DNA from: Mangrovimonas spongiae
GTDB taxonomy: Bacteria; Bacteroidota; Bacteroidia; Flavobacteriales; Flavobacteriaceae
Assembly: GCF_003944795.1 (NCBI RefSeq)
Contig: NZ_RWBG01000003.1
Coordinates: forward strand, 248,001-312,000
DNA length: 64,000 nt
Reading direction: 5' to 3'
Shown one piece after another: positions 57,638 through 64,000 of this stretch. The stretch's first letter is position 1. Each line of letters opens with the position of its first letter. A program made the position numbers and the translations under genes. A model generated the notes under the pieces. It searched no databases. It had not been told where the DNA came from and worked only from the letters and a program-made list of their open reading frames with translations.

Positions 57638-58048
57638 ATGCTTTCAAAGAAAACAAAATATGGTCTTAAAGCACTAACCTATTTAGCCAAACAGGAAGGA
57701 AATCAACCTGTTCAAATTAGTGCCATTTCTAAAGATGAAAATATTTCTAGAAAATTTTTGGAAAGTATTTTATTGACTTTAAGAAAAAATGGCTTTTTAG
57801 GTTCTAAAAAAGGGAAGCTTGGTGGCTACTACTTGCTTAAAGACCCTAAAGACATTAAGATGTCTTCAGTCATGAGAATTCTTGAAGGCCCAATAGCTAT
57901 GGTGCCATGCGTGAGTTTAAATTTTTATGAAAAATGCGATGATTGCCCAGACGAAACAGCATGTACAGTTCATAATTTAATGACAGAAGTAAGAGATAGC
58001 ACACTCCATATTTTTAACAATACATCATTAGCCGATTTAATTAAGTAA
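57638..58048 (+). CDS. Rrf2 family transcriptional regulator
   Basis: The 136-residue protein has the Rrf2 winged-helix start (MLSKKTKYGLKALTYLAKQEG, VQISAISKDENISRKFLESI) and a cysteine group near the C-terminus, C-x8-C-x2-C-x5-C-x2-H (PCVSLNFYEKCDDCPDETAC), suited to an iron-sulfur cluster or metal. It lies between the sulfhydrylase and cysH genes, and a palindrome overlaps the cysH promoter, so it may control cysteine or sulfide supply, like CymR or IscR. The direct target is inferred. Confidence 0.9.
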   Translation: MLSKKTKYGLKALTYLAKQEGNQPVQISAISKDENISRKFLESILLTLRKNGFLGSKKGKLGGYYLLKDPKDIKMSSVMRILEGPIAMVPCVSLNFYEKCDDCPDETACTVHNLMTEVRDSTLHIFNNTSLADLIK

Positions 58049-58065
58049 TTAAGTGAATTTTAACC

Positions 58066-58122
58066 TTGTCAGATTAAATATTTTATATAGTTTTGTTCTT
58101 AATTCCTATTATTCCGATAGGA
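58066..58122 (+). promoter_or_regulatory. Promoter of the cysH operon with overlapping palindromic operator
   Basis: TTG (58066-58068) and TAGTTTTG (58088-58095), 19 bases apart, match the Bacteroidota promoter consensus. The palindrome TCCTAT (58104-58109) and ATAGGA (58117-58122), with 7 bases between, lies at the expected transcription start, a repressor position. The Rrf2 protein encoded just upstream is the obvious candidate to bind it. Confidence 0.6.
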
Positions 58123-58144
58123 TTTAAGTAAAATAAAATAAAAA

Positions 58145-58771
58145 ATGATTAAACATAGCATTGACATTGAGTTTTGGAATAAAGAATTAAAAGATAAAAC
58201 CCCCAATGAAATTATAAGTTGGGCTTTAAAACTCACAGATAATAGATTAGTAACAACAAGTTTTGGTGTATATTCTTCCGTTTTGTTGAGTACCATCACA
58301 AGGCACGTGAATGATATTAAGGTTATCTGGTGTGATACCTTGTATAATACAAAAGAAACCTACGAGCATGCATCTAGTTTAATTAAACAGTACAATCTAA
58401 ATATTTATCGTTATCAGGCATTAATTACTAAAGAAGAAGTGGAAGCAACTATTGGATTTCCTAGTGTTGAAGATGAAAATTTTGAAGCGTTTTCAGAAAC
58501 AGTAAAACTAGAACCCTTTAGAAGAGCTTTAAAAGAGCATCAACCCGAAGTATGGTTTACAAATATTAGAGTGCGCCAAACTGAGCTACGAAATAAAAAA
58601 GACATCCTAAGTTTTAGTAAAGAAGGAATTTTAAAAGTGAGTCCTTTTTACTATTGGACAGATGCCGACTTAGATAATTATGTAGCAGAACATGGGTTGC
58701 AAAAAAATCATGATTATTTCGATCCGGTAAAAGCCTTACAAAATAGAGAGTGTGGGATTCACCTACAATAA
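58145..58771 (+). CDS. cysH: Phosphoadenylyl-sulfate (PAPS/APS) reductase
   Basis: CysH reduces activated sulfate to sulfite. The 208-residue protein has a TTSFGVYSSV nucleotide-binding loop, VRQTELRNKKDIL, and the C-terminal ECGIH motif with the catalytic Cys. The two cysteine pairs that hold the 4Fe-4S cluster in APS reductases are not seen, which favours PAPS as substrate. It is the first gene of a sulfur assimilation operon, but no cysD or cysN lies next to it. Confidence 0.9.
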   Translation: MIKHSIDIEFWNKELKDKTPNEIISWALKLTDNRLVTTSFGVYSSVLLSTITRHVNDIKVIWCDTLYNTKETYEHASSLIKQYNLNIYRYQALITKEEVEATIGFPSVEDENFEAFSETVKLEPFRRALKEHQPEVWFTNIRVRQTELRNKKDILSFSKEGILKVSPFYYWTDADLDNYVAEHGLQKNHDYFDPVKALQNRECGIHLQ

Positions 58772-58786
58772 CATTAAAAGCATGTT

Positions 58787-60880
58787 ATGCAGAGTTTTAG
58801 AACAGAAATAGAAAACCCCGTTGTGGAGAAAGACATTATAGAGTTAGCTAATAAAATTGAGCTATTTCATAATGGAAAGATTGATGAGGAAAAATTCCGA
58901 AGTTTACGTTTGGCACGTGGCGTTTACGGACAAAGGCAACAAGGTGTGCAAATGATTCGTATTAAACTACCTTACGGAAAGGTTTTAAGTAAGCAGTTAC
59001 GAAGAATAGCAGACGTTTCTGATGAGTATTCTCGTGGACGATTGCATATTACCACGCGTCAAGACATACAAATTCATTATGTCGATTTAGATCGAACCCC
59101 AGAATTGTGGGCGGAGTTAGAACGCGATGAGGTAACCCTTCGTGAAGCTTGTGGTAATACTGTAAGAAATGTAACAGCAAGTGAAACTGCTGGAATTGAC
59201 GTAAACGAACCTTTTGATGTATCGCCTTATGCAGATGCGTTGTTTAAATTCTTTTTACGACACCCTATTTGTCAAGAAATGGGACGAAAGTTTAAAGTGT
59301 CTTTTTCGGCTTCAGATGAAGATACAGGATTGTCTTATATGCATGATTTAGGTTTTATTGCTAAAATAAACAATGGTGTTCGTGGCTTTAAAGTTATGCT
59401 TGGTGGCGGATTAGGTTCGCAACCACGTCATGCCGATGTGCTTTATGAGTTTTTGCCCTCAGATAAGATTATACCCGTTATGGAAGGGGTGTTAAGAGTT
59501 TTTGATCGACATGGCGAACGTAAAAGTCGTGCAAAAGCACGTATGAAATTCTTAATAAAAGCTATTGGTTTAGAAGAATTCAAGCGTCTTGTAAAAGAAG
59601 AACAAAAAGCAATAGAATTCGCTTCTGTTCCAATAGATACAGAACATTATCCGGTTTCAAAACCAGTAAATGTTTTAGTACCAAAAGTTGTTATAAAAGA
59701 TGAAAAAGCATTTCAAACATGGAAAAGTACTAACGTTATTCAGCAAAAACAAGAAGGATATGTAGCGATTGGAATTAAAGTGTTGTTAGGTGATTTTTAC
59801 ACAGACAAAGCACGATTGTTAGCTAATTTAGTTGAAGATTATGCAGCAGGAGAAATACGATTAAGCTTACGCCAAAACATATTAATTCCGTTTGTAAAAG
59901 AAGATTTATTACCATATTTCTATCAAGAATTATCCAAATTAGGGTTTGCAGAAGTTGGTTATAACAAAGCGGTAGATATTACAGCTTGCCCAGGAACTGA
60001 CACGTGTAATTTAGGAATAGCAAGCAGTACTGGGATAGCCGAAGAGTTAGAGCGTGTAATTAAAACTGAATATCCACAATATTTAAAAAATAACGATTTA
60101 ATTATAAAAATAAGTGGTTGTATGAATGCCTGTGGACAACACAATATGGCAAATATTGGGTTTCAAGGGATGTCAATTCGTACACCTGATAAATTAGTAG
60201 CTCCAGCTTTACAAGTGCTTTTAGGCGGTGGAAACAGAGGAAATGGGCAAGGCATTTTTGCGGATAAAGTAGTGAAGGTTCCTAGTCGTCGTGGTCCTGA
60301 AGCTTTAAGGAGAATCTTAAATGATTATGAGGAGAATGCAAAAAATGAGTCTTTTTTGGATTATTATTTAGCCAAAGGGCAAATGTATTTTTATGAGATG
60401 CTTACAGATTTGTCCGATGTAAGCAATTTAACCCAAGAAGATTTTATTGATTGGGGAACAAATCATAAATATGTTAAAGCGATTGGTGTTGGTGAATGTG
60501 CAGGTGTGGTTATTGATTTAATTTCAACCTTATTTTTAGAAAGCCAAGAGAAAATTGAGCTTGCTGAAGAAGCATTTCAGAATAAGGTGTATTCTCATGC
60601 TATTTATCATGCCTATAATTCTATGGTAAATTCAGCAAAGGCCATTTTGTTAACCGAAAATAAAACAACCAATACTCAAGCAGGAATTATCAGTCAGTTT
60701 GATAAAGATTTTGTAGAAACAAAACGAGTGGATTTAGATATTTCTTTTTCAGATTTGATTTATCAAATAAAAGTACACGCACCATCAGTTGCTTTTGCAA
60801 AACAATATTTAGAAAATGCTCAATCATTTTTAAGTATAGTAAAGGCTTATAGAAAAAAGGAACAGAAAGTGGCTAGTTAA
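58787..60880 (+). CDS. Assimilatory sulfite (nitrite/sulfite) reductase with C-terminal HEPN domain
   Basis: The catalytic part (about 1-570) is a siroheme and 4Fe-4S reductase with GRLHITTRQDIQIHYV, GNTVRNVTASETAG, DITACPGTDTCNLGIASS and ISGCMNACGQHNM; the four cluster cysteines are present. It reduces sulfite to sulfide. Residues about 590-690 form a helical HEPN domain (NKVYSHAIYHAYNSMVNSAKA; FAKQYLENAQSFLSIVKAY). The protein is 697 residues. It is followed by the siroheme genes for its cofactor. Confidence 0.92.
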   Translation: MQSFRTEIENPVVEKDIIELANKIELFHNGKIDEEKFRSLRLARGVYGQRQQGVQMIRIKLPYGKVLSKQLRRIADVSDEYSRGRLHITTRQDIQIHYVDLDRTPELWAELERDEVTLREACGNTVRNVTASETAGIDVNEPFDVSPYADALFKFFLRHPICQEMGRKFKVSFSASDEDTGLSYMHDLGFIAKINNGVRGFKVMLGGGLGSQPRHADVLYEFLPSDKIIPVMEGVLRVFDRHGERKSRAKARMKFLIKAIGLEEFKRLVKEEQKAIEFASVPIDTEHYPVSKPVNVLVPKVVIKDEKAFQTWKSTNVIQQKQEGYVAIGIKVLLGDFYTDKARLLANLVEDYAAGEIRLSLRQNILIPFVKEDLLPYFYQELSKLGFAEVGYNKAVDITACPGTDTCNLGIASSTGIAEELERVIKTEYPQYLKNNDLIIKISGCMNACGQHNMANIGFQGMSIRTPDKLVAPALQVLLGGGNRGNGQGIFADKVVKVPSRRGPEALRRILNDYEENAKNESFLDYYLAKGQMYFYEMLTDLSDVSNLTQEDFIDWGTNHKYVKAIGVGECAGVVIDLISTLFLESQEKIELAEEAFQNKVYSHAIYHAYNSMVNSAKAILLTENKTTNTQAGIISQFDKDFVETKRVDLDISFSDLIYQIKVHAPSVAFAKQYLENAQSFLSIVKAYRKKEQKVAS

Positions 60881-60891
60881 AACATGGAAGT

Positions 60892-61671
60892 ATGAAGAAG
60901 GTTAAAACAAAAAAACCCACATTAACGGTGGTTGGTGCTGGTCCAGGAGATCCGGAATTAATTACTTTAAAAGCGATTAAAGCAATAAAATCAGCAGATG
61001 TAATTCTATATGATGCATTAATTAATGAAGATTTGTTGAGTTATGCTTCAGATCATGCTGAAATGATCTATGTTGGTAAGCGTAAAGGATGCTACTCATT
61101 TCAACAAGAGCAAATTAACGAGTTAATCGTTCAGCGAGCGCTAACAAAAGGGCATGTTGTAAGACTAAAAGGAGGTGATTCTTTTGTGTTTGGTCGTGGT
61201 GCAGAAGAGATTGACTATGTGAAACCTTTTGGTTTAGAAACTTTTGTGGTGCCTGGTATTTCTTCAGCATTAGCAGTGCCTGCATTTCAAGGAATTCCGT
61301 TAACAAAACGTGGTGCTTCAGAAAGTTTTTGGGTTATCACTGGTACAACCAAATCGCATAATATGTCTAATGATATTGTGCTTGCAGCAAAGTCTACAGC
61401 AACAGTTGTTATCCTAATGGGAATGGGAAAATTACGACAAATCATGGATGTCTTTACAGCCCAAGGTAAAGCAAAAACTGCTGTTGGAATTATTCAAAAC
61501 GGAACAACAAAAGATGAAAAATTTGGTGTTGGAACTGTAGATACGATTTGTGATGTTGTAAAACAACAACAACTGTCAAACCCTGCAATTATTGTAGTTG
61601 GTGATGTTGTAAAACAGCGTGTTGCACTAAGTTCAATCGCTAAACAAGTAGAAACTTTAAAAGTAGCTTAA
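60892..61671 (+). CDS. cobA: Uroporphyrinogen-III C-methyltransferase
   Basis: This enzyme methylates uroporphyrinogen III twice with SAM to give precorrin-2, the first step to siroheme. The 259 residues show VVGAGPGDPELITLKAIKAI, VYVGKRKG, RLKGGDSFVFGRGAEE, GISSALAVPAFQGIPLTKRG and LMGMGKL. It uses SAM made by MetK and supports the sulfite reductase encoded upstream, 12 bp away. Confidence 0.95.
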   Translation: MKKVKTKKPTLTVVGAGPGDPELITLKAIKAIKSADVILYDALINEDLLSYASDHAEMIYVGKRKGCYSFQQEQINELIVQRALTKGHVVRLKGGDSFVFGRGAEEIDYVKPFGLETFVVPGISSALAVPAFQGIPLTKRGASESFWVITGTTKSHNMSNDIVLAAKSTATVVILMGMGKLRQIMDVFTAQGKAKTAVGIIQNGTTKDEKFGVGTVDTICDVVKQQQLSNPAIIVVGDVVKQRVALSSIAKQVETLKVA

Positions 61672-61673
61672 CC

Positions 61674-62261
61674 ATGAATGAGAGAAACAATTTATACCCA
61701 ATTTTTATAAAAATGCATAGCATTAATACACTAATTGTTGGTGGTGGGTATGTGGCTTTAGAAAAATTAACGTTTTTACTTAAATCTAGTCCCAATGCCA
61801 AAGTAACTATGATTGCTAATTTTTTTAGACCAAATGTTATAACATTAGCAAAACAGTTTGATGTTAAGTTAATCAAAATGTCTTATCACGAGTCGTTTTT
61901 ATTAGATCAAGATTTAATCATTGCAGCGACAGACAAACCAGAAGTCAATAAGCAAATTTACAACGATGCAAAAGCAAATCACATATTAGTAAATGTAGCA
62001 GATACACCAGAGTTATGCGATTTTTATTTAGGCGGAATAGTTACCAAAGGAAATGTGAAAGTAGCTATTTCTACCAATGGGAAATCGCCAACAACAGCCA
62101 AACGTTTACGACAATTTTTTGAAGATGTGATTCCAGAAAATATAGACGATTTAGTACAAAATTTAAACCGATTTAGAAAAACAATAAAAGGCGATTTTGA
62201 GCACAAAGTTCAAACGTTAAACAATGTGACTAAAACATTAATTTCAAACAAACATATTTAA
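61674..62261 (+). CDS. Precorrin-2 dehydrogenase / sirohydrochlorin ferrochelatase (Met8/CysG N-domain type)
   Basis: The 195-residue protein finishes siroheme synthesis by oxidising precorrin-2 with NAD and, in many homologues, inserting iron. The nucleotide motif VGGGYVALEKL and VNVADTPELCDFYLGGIV followed by NVKVAISTNGKSPTTAKRL are seen. It starts 2 bp after cobA. A separate ferrochelatase may exist elsewhere, as the chelatase activity is not certain from sequence. Confidence 0.92.
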   Translation: MNERNNLYPIFIKMHSINTLIVGGGYVALEKLTFLLKSSPNAKVTMIANFFRPNVITLAKQFDVKLIKMSYHESFLLDQDLIIAATDKPEVNKQIYNDAKANHILVNVADTPELCDFYLGGIVTKGNVKVAISTNGKSPTTAKRLRQFFEDVIPENIDDLVQNLNRFRKTIKGDFEHKVQTLNNVTKTLISNKHI

Positions 62262-62263
62262 GC

Positions 62264-63313
62264 ATGATTAAAACCGATATATTAATAATAGGCGCAGGAC
62301 CAACCGGATTATTTACCGTGTTTGAAGCAGGATTATTAAAATTAAAATGCCATTTAATAGATGCATTAGCACAGCCAGGTGGACAATGTTCAGAGATTTA
62401 TCCAAAGAAACCAATTTATGATATTCCAGGTTTTCCAGAAGTCTTGGCAGGTGATTTAACTAAAAACCTTCTAGAACAAGGCAAGCAGTTCGAGCCGGGA
62501 TTTACATTAGGAGAACGCGCAGATACTATTGAAAAGTTAGAAGACGGGACATTTATTGTTACAACAAATAAAGGAACCAAACATCATGCGCCTGTAGTAG
62601 CTATTGCTGGAGGATTAGGAAGCTTTGAACCTAGAAAACCTAAAATTGACAATCTGGAATTTTACGAAGACAAAGGCGTAGAGTATTTTATTAAAGACCC
62701 AGAGGTATATCGCAATAAAAAAGTGGTTATTTCTGGTGGAGGAGATTCTGCTTTAGATTGGAGTATTTTTCTAGCTGATATAGCTTCAGAGGTAACTTTG
62801 GTTCACCGTAGAAATGAATTTAGAGGTGCTTTAGATTCTGTCGAAAAAGTGAGAGAATTAAAGCTATTAGGAAAAATAAATTTAGTGACGCCCGCTGAGG
62901 TAACAACCATTCATGGTAATCAAAATGTTGAAGGTGTAACAATCGAAAAAGAAGGCGAGAACATACTTTTAGAAGCGGATCATTTTATTCCGCTGTTTGG
63001 TCTATCACCAAAACTAGGGCCTATTTCAAATTGGGGGTTAGAAATTGAAAAAAATGCCATAAAAGTCGATACGTTAGATTATCAAACCAACATTCCTGGA
63101 ATTTTTGCTATAGGCGATGTTAATACGTACGAAGGTAAATTAAAGTTGATTTTATGTGGTTTCCATGAAGCAACACTAATGTGCCAATCAGCTTATAAAA
63201 TTATAAACCCTGGAAAAAAATATGTGTTAAAATATACAACTGTAAGTGGGGTAGATGGTTTTGATGGAAGTAGAAAAGAAGCACCAAAAGCCGTGGTGCA
63301 AGCTATAAATTAA
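62264..63313 (+). CDS. Ferredoxin-NADP reductase-like FAD/NAD(P) oxidoreductase
   Basis: The 349-residue protein is of the thioredoxin-reductase-like, YumC type. It has FAD motif IIGAGPTGLFTVFEAGLL, QPGGQCSEIYPKKPIYDIPG, the NAD(P) motif VISGGGDSALDWSI, and FAIGDVNTYEGKLKLILCGF. The redox CxxC of thioredoxin reductase is lacking, as in this FNR class. It probably feeds electrons to the sulfite reductase through ferredoxin. It overlaps the operon tightly (2 bp after the previous gene). Confidence 0.9.
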   Translation: MIKTDILIIGAGPTGLFTVFEAGLLKLKCHLIDALAQPGGQCSEIYPKKPIYDIPGFPEVLAGDLTKNLLEQGKQFEPGFTLGERADTIEKLEDGTFIVTTNKGTKHHAPVVAIAGGLGSFEPRKPKIDNLEFYEDKGVEYFIKDPEVYRNKKVVISGGGDSALDWSIFLADIASEVTLVHRRNEFRGALDSVEKVRELKLLGKINLVTPAEVTTIHGNQNVEGVTIEKEGENILLEADHFIPLFGLSPKLGPISNWGLEIEKNAIKVDTLDYQTNIPGIFAIGDVNTYEGKLKLILCGFHEATLMCQSAYKIINPGKKYVLKYTTVSGVDGFDGSRKEAPKAVVQAIN

Positions 63314-63343
63314 AAATTAGTTGCTGTATATTTAGTTGTAATT

Positions 63344-63381
63344 CCTCGTGGTAATTTATGTTGCTGCGGGGTTTTATTTTA
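63344..63381 (+). terminator. Probable terminator of the cysH operon
   Basis: CCTCGTGGTAA can pair, with several G-T pairs, with TTGCTGCGGGG, and a T-rich run follows. It is weaker than the other terminators in the window. Confidence 0.5.
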
Positions 63382-63448
63382 ATTAAATCTTAAAGCTTGT
63401 GTATATCCAAAAATGGAATAGTAATTTTACAGTTTATAAGAGCGAAAT

Positions 63449-64000
63449 ATGCAAATCAATTTAAGAATTAAAGAAACGGTACCCGACTTTACCAAACGAT
63501 TGTTTTATATGCTTTTTGATAATGAACAAAAGCAACAGCAGGAACTTAAAGCGCTTGAAACAGTTTTTAAAACGGTAGTCTCTGAAATAACAGATAAAGA
63601 GCCCAAAAAAATATGGGAAGACTTTAAAAATAAATTACCAGAAATTAAACATAAAATTCAACTGGATGCATTAGCGACAGAAAAAAACGATCCAGCTTGC
63701 AAGAGTTTGGAGGAAATTTACTTAGCTTATCCTGGATTTCACGCTATTGCTACCCATAGAATGAGCCATGAACTCTTTAAATTAGGCGTGCCAATTGTAG
63801 CAAGAATGATGAGCGAATGTATTCATGGCAAAACAGGAATTGACATTCATCCTGGAGCCACTATTGGAGAATCCTTTTTTATCGACCATGGTACAGGAAT
63901 TGTAATAGGAGAAACCAGTATTATTAAAAATAATGTCAAGATTTTTCAAGGAGTTACCTTAGGAGGGCTATCTGTAAAGAAAAGTTTAGCGCAAACAAAA
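63449..64000 (+). CDS. cysE: Serine O-acetyltransferase (partial, continues past the window)
   Basis: The frame from ATG 63449 is open to the last base and gives 184 residues starting MQINLRIKETVPDFTKRLFY. It has FHAIATHRMSHELF and the left-handed beta-helix HGKTGIDIHPGATIGESFFI, GTGIVIGETSII and VKIFQGVTLGG with the catalytic His, as in serine acetyltransferases of the EpsC type. It makes O-acetylserine for cysteine synthesis. The C-terminus lies beyond the window. Confidence 0.94.
   Translation, partial: MQINLRIKETVPDFTKRLFYMLFDNEQKQQQELKALETVFKTVVSEITDKEPKKIWEDFKNKLPEIKHKIQLDALATEKNDPACKSLEEIYLAYPGFHAIATHRMSHELFKLGVPIVARMMSECIHGKTGIDIHPGATIGESFFIDHGTGIVIGETSIIKNNVKIFQGVTLGGLSVKKSLAQTK

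Noticed and set aside
58787-60880. HEPN domain as part of a toxin-antitoxin or defence system
   Set aside because: It is in frame with a complete sulfite reductase inside a sulfur operon, with no nucleotidyltransferase partner nearby.
1-64000. tRNA, rRNA, insertion sequences, integrases or phage genes
   Set aside because: No transposase, integrase or phage-type frame appears, and I saw no cloverleaf or rRNA-like stretch; short RNAs cannot be fully excluded by eye.

Overview
The window is a chromosomal segment of a marine-type member of the Flavobacteriaceae (Bacteroidota). The evidence is AT-rich DNA, almost no Shine-Dalgarno sites, promoters of the Bacteroidota TTG / TAnnTTTG type, type IX secretion and gliding-associated proteins at the left edge (PorP/SprF tail, OmpA-PD40 protein, type B sorting domain), and typical families such as GLPGLI, DUF5686, DUF6340, DUF2200 and 2TM. 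I see no rRNA, tRNA, prophage, insertion sequence or CRISPR array.

Layout. 1-5940: T9SS/gliding-type surface locus with a large secreted protein carrying seven 198-bp tandem repeats. 5996-13052: minus-strand run of a sodium:solute symporter, an APC permease, a DoxD-DoxA type membrane protein and small secreted or unknown proteins. 13201-18583: orphan LacI regulator, 11-residue-repeat lipoprotein, Kdo transferase, sugar aminotransferase and GalE, and a tiny conserved-looking protein. 18619-27177: minus-strand housekeeping genes (lspA, fabD, a DUF6340 lipoprotein, a membrane-tethered dihydrofolate reductase, thyA, a lipocalin-NupC fusion, a bifunctional nuclease, etfA and etfB). 27471-36504: pdhB, a DUF5686 outer-membrane protein, soluble and membrane pyrophosphatases, deoxynucleoside kinase, a GLPGLI protein. 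36550-39326: metK behind a SAM-II-like riboswitch, and an ammonium transporter.

39794-51027 is a near-complete branched-chain amino acid supercluster: ilvDBNCA (+) converges on leuACDB (-) at one shared terminator. 51174-57610 is methionine/threonine synthesis: a conserved unknown gene, a SAM-I riboswitch, a MetX-aspartokinase-homoserine dehydrogenase triple fusion, and a homoserine-ester sulfhydrylase. 57638-64000 is assimilatory sulfur reduction: an Rrf2 regulator, cysH, a sulfite reductase with a C-terminal HEPN domain, siroheme synthesis (cobA and precorrin-2 dehydrogenase), a ferredoxin-NADP reductase-like protein and the start of serine acetyltransferase.

The right half works as one programme: sulfate reduction supplies sulfide for cysteine (CysE) and for homocysteine (sulfhydrylase), the triple fusion makes activated homoserine, and MetK makes SAM, which is sensed by two structurally different riboswitches. 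The best leads are the metK SAM-II leader with a built-in competing fold, the palindromic operator at the cysH promoter, and the unusual gene fusions (2TM-DHFR, lipocalin-NupC, MetX-ThrA, sulfite reductase-HEPN).
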